Of a stretch of 64,000 bases of DNA, positions 63,533-64,000 are shown piece by piece. Under the pieces are notes generated by a model that worked only from the letters and a program-made list of their open reading frames with translations, searched no databases and was not told where the DNA came from. The stretch covers positions 1 through 64,000 of the forward strand of contig CAIZNI010000011.1 of assembly GCA_903934295.1 (NCBI GenBank), given 5' to 3'. Each line of letters begins with the position of its first letter. The first letter of the stretch is position 1. Origin of the DNA: an uncultured beta proteobacterium. Lineage in GTDB: Bacteria; Pseudomonadota; Gammaproteobacteria; Burkholderiales; Burkholderiaceae_E. The position numbers were made by a program, and so were the translations under genes.

Positions 63533-64000
63533 TCAGAGCCCCGCGCGCGCCATCTCCCGGACCTTCTGCTGGGCCGGTCGGGCCAGGCAGCGCTGCAGCC
63601 AGTCGGCCAGGTGCGGATTGGCTTTCATCAGCTCGGACGCCGACTGCGCCCAGGCCAGCACCGACGCCACATTGATGTCGACCACGGTGAACCGGTCGCC
63701 GGCGATCCAGGGGCGATTGGCCAGGTGCGCGTCGAGCACCGCGAACGGACGCGCCAGCGTGCGTTCGGCCTGATCGGCCAGCGCCGGGTTGCGCTTGTCC
63801 GGCGGCATCGCGACCCGATGGAACAGGATCGCGAGCGCATCCTTCTCGCACTCCGTCACCGACCAGAAGGTCCAGCGCAGCACCTCGGCCTCCTCGGCGA
63901 GCGTCGCCGGCGCCAGCGGGCCGCCGAAGCGGCGCGCCAGGTACAGCGTGGTCGCCATCGACTCCCAGACCACGATGCCGTCGTCTTCGAGCACCGGAAT
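63533..64000 (-). CDS. Glutathione S-transferase family protein, N-terminus cut by window end
   Basis: 155 residues are visible, starting inside the thioredoxin-fold domain: IPVLEDDGIVVWESMATTLY then LARRFGGPLAP, which is the cis-Pro and glutathione-contact region of GSTs. The helical domain follows, ending MARAGL. The stop is at 63533. About 50 N-terminal residues lie beyond the window. The family is clear, the substrate is not. Confidence 0.82.
   Translation of the reverse strand: MPVLEDDGIVVWESMATTLYLARRFGGPLAPATLAEEAEVLRWTFWSVTECEKDALAILFHRVAMPPDKRNPALADQAERTLARPFAVLDAHLANRPWIAGDRFTVVDINVASVLAWAQSASELMKANPHLADWLQRCLARPAQQKVREMARAGL

Overview
The window is GC-rich DNA with the gene content of a soil or freshwater betaproteobacterium, most like a Burkholderiales member. 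It has a Bug/TctC-type solute receptor, several amino-acid ABC transporters, two CaiB-type CoA transferases, paired acyl-CoA dehydrogenases, a Baeyer-Villiger monooxygenase and a FinO/ProQ-domain protein. That assignment rests on family content and base composition only. I saw no rRNA, tRNA or CRISPR array.

Layout. 1-3.5 kb is a lower-GC accessory stretch: the right end of an IS66-type element, a large coiled-coil protein followed in the same frame by a protein with a degenerate P-loop, a small acidic orphan, and a broken Fic/Doc toxin. 3.5-9.2 kb is a catabolic transport unit: a class III phosphodiesterase divergent from a DeoR/GlpR regulator and a UgpC-B-A-E-like ABC importer, probably for glycerol-3-phosphate or glycerophosphodiesters. 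9.3-19.3 kb is a toxin-antitoxin island with decay. It holds an excisionase-HTH/PIN pair, HigBA, an XRE-ImmA/PIN pair, a fic gene with its catalytic core deleted, a ParD gene with an internally deleted ParE, a second HigBA, and an AraC fragment. A complete OmpR/EnvZ-type two-component pair, a DUF3313-like exported protein and an EF-hand protein sit inside this island.

19.4-31.4 kb holds an MBL-fold hydrolase, a GST, a polar amino-acid ABC transporter, a Bug receptor, a branched-chain amino-acid ABC operon with a fused LivM-LivG, and a CoA transferase. 31.7-39.2 kb has a Baeyer-Villiger monooxygenase, a lipoprotein sedolisin with tandem Ig-like repeats, an N-acyl-D-amino-acid deacylase and a class I glutamine amidotransferase-like hydrolase. 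39.4-42.6 kb is a DUF3299-DUF2796-ATPase-permease operon resembling the ZrgABCDE zinc importer of Vibrio.

The most interesting unit is at 44.3-50.9 kb on the minus strand. Seven closely packed genes begin with a GrdB-like selenoprotein that has an in-frame TGA, a U-x-x-C motif and a convincing SECIS hairpin just downstream. They continue with a DUF3604 exported protein, an orphan exported protein, a membrane-anchored PpiC-type prolyl isomerase and three HupE/UreJ-family membrane proteins. The overlaps between stop and start codons imply one transcript and perhaps one envelope process linked to metals and selenium. 50.9-64 kb has a GDSL lipoprotein esterase, an MFS exporter, a tyrosine phosphatase, a CoA transferase, the PxpBCA 5-oxoprolinase operon, two acyl-CoA dehydrogenases with an alpha/beta hydrolase, a FinO/ProQ protein with two extreme low-complexity tracts, and a GST cut by the window end.
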